Assembly (NCBI GenBank): GCA_964571275.1
Contig: CAZNCQ010000201.1
Span: forward strand, 1-13,354
Reading direction: 5' to 3'
DNA: 13,354 nt
DNA from: DASRQZ01 sp964571275
GTDB taxonomy: Bacteria > Myxococcota_A > Polyangia > Fen-1088
Position 1 is the stretch's first letter. Each line of letters opens with the position of its first letter. Position numbers and translations under genes: made by a program. The notes under the pieces are model-generated. The model was not told where the DNA came from. It saw only the letters and a program-made list of their open reading frames with translations, and did no database searches. Positions 13,068 through 13,354 of this stretch are shown here, piece by piece.

Positions 13068-13354
13068 ATGAACCGAGCGATCCTGCTTTTTGGCTATCCC
13101 GGGAGCGGCAAAGGGACGCAAGGGAAGATTCTCAGCGCCCTGCCCGGCTTCCAGCACGTCGCCATGGGGGACATCCTGCGCGGGCTCACGCCGGCGCATC
13201 CGCTCTACGCGGCGGTGCAGGACCAGATTCGCGCGGGAAACCTCGTACCCGATGAGCTGGTGTTGGAGCTGTTCGCGCATCACCTGGAGACGCTGAAGCT
13301 GCCGGCGACCGACTTCGTGATCGTCGACGGCATCCCACGCAACTTCAAGCAGGT
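13068..13354 (+). CDS. Adenylate kinase family nucleoside monophosphate kinase, partial (N-terminal 95 residues)
   Basis: The frame runs open from ATG 13068 to the right edge. The P-loop is GYPGSGKGTQ (9-18), as in adenylate kinases, followed by the NMP-binding segment GDILRG (34-39) with the conserved Arg38, an RAGNLVPDEL stretch (55-64) and the start of the DGIPRNFKQ motif (88-95), matching the family's DGFPRTxxQ. The family transfers a phosphate between ATP and AMP, or another NMP, in the cytoplasm. At the place of E. coli Thr31 (STGDMLR) this protein has Met33 (AMGDILR), so nucleotide preference may differ and it may be a paralogue rather than the housekeeping adk. An in-frame ATG at 13056 would add four residues, and neither start has ideal ribosome-site spacing (GGGAAGGG at 13058-13065). 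It is divergent from the MinC-like gene across 94 nt. Confidence 0.88.
   Translation, partial: MNRAILLFGYPGSGKGTQGKILSALPGFQHVAMGDILRGLTPAHPLYAAVQDQIRAGNLVPDELVLELFAHHLETLKLPATDFVIVDGIPRNFKQ

Noticed and set aside
1..13354. tRNA, CRISPR, insertion sequence or attachment site
   Set aside because: I read both strands for clover-leaf-like tracts, repeated spacers, transposase motifs and long direct or inverted repeats and saw none. A computed search was not possible.

Overview
The window is uniformly GC-rich, with dense, short-spaced genes on both strands and G/C-dominated third codon positions. Several traits suggest a myxobacterium-like lineage (Myxococcota, formerly Deltaproteobacteria): a long TPR protein, an ECF sigma factor / FecR-TPR / envelope-protein operon, Pro/Ala-rich linkers, and a bitopic TAXI-type binding protein. 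That placement is inferred from gene style, not measured. I see no tRNA, rRNA, CRISPR array, insertion sequence or phage gene, so this looks like chromosomal backbone. No gap between genes exceeds about 210 bases.

Left part (1-4854): a TPR-repeat protein gene runs leftward off the window edge and has a good sigma70-type promoter. Diverging from it is a two-gene operon encoding both halves of a heterodimeric ABC exporter of the MdlA/MdlB (LmrCD, TM287/288) class. The two ATPase domains carry the complementary defects expected when one of the two ATP sites is degenerate.

Middle (5064-8903): a secreted DUF3617-like protein and a small conserved-type hypothetical protein lie on the plus strand. 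The second ends only 9 nt from the convergent end of a TAXI-family TRAP solute-binding protein gene, which has an extra C-terminal membrane segment and no TRAP permease gene nearby. Divergent from that gene, across a 67-nt spacer holding a perfect palindrome, is a HEAT-like alpha-helical protein gene, followed by an exported cupin.

Right part (9047-13354): a three-gene leftward operon encodes an ECF sigma factor, a single-pass FecR-domain protein with a C-terminal TPR region, and an exported protein with a predicted outer-membrane beta-barrel end. Both junctions are 4-base ATGA overlaps. The operon is bounded by a strong hairpin at its end and, upstream, by the intrinsic terminator of the preceding gene. 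That preceding gene encodes a chimeric protein: a MinC C-terminal (MinD-binding) domain preceded by a TPR-like helix pair instead of the FtsZ-inhibiting MinC N-domain. Divergent from it, a nucleoside monophosphate kinase of the adenylate kinase family runs off the right edge.

Best candidates for new biology are the TPR-MinC_C fusion and the sigma / FecR-TPR / barrel operon, which could be an envelope signalling unit without a TonB-dependent receptor. The orphan TAXI protein and the 8-codon minigene bridging the two ABC genes are further candidates.
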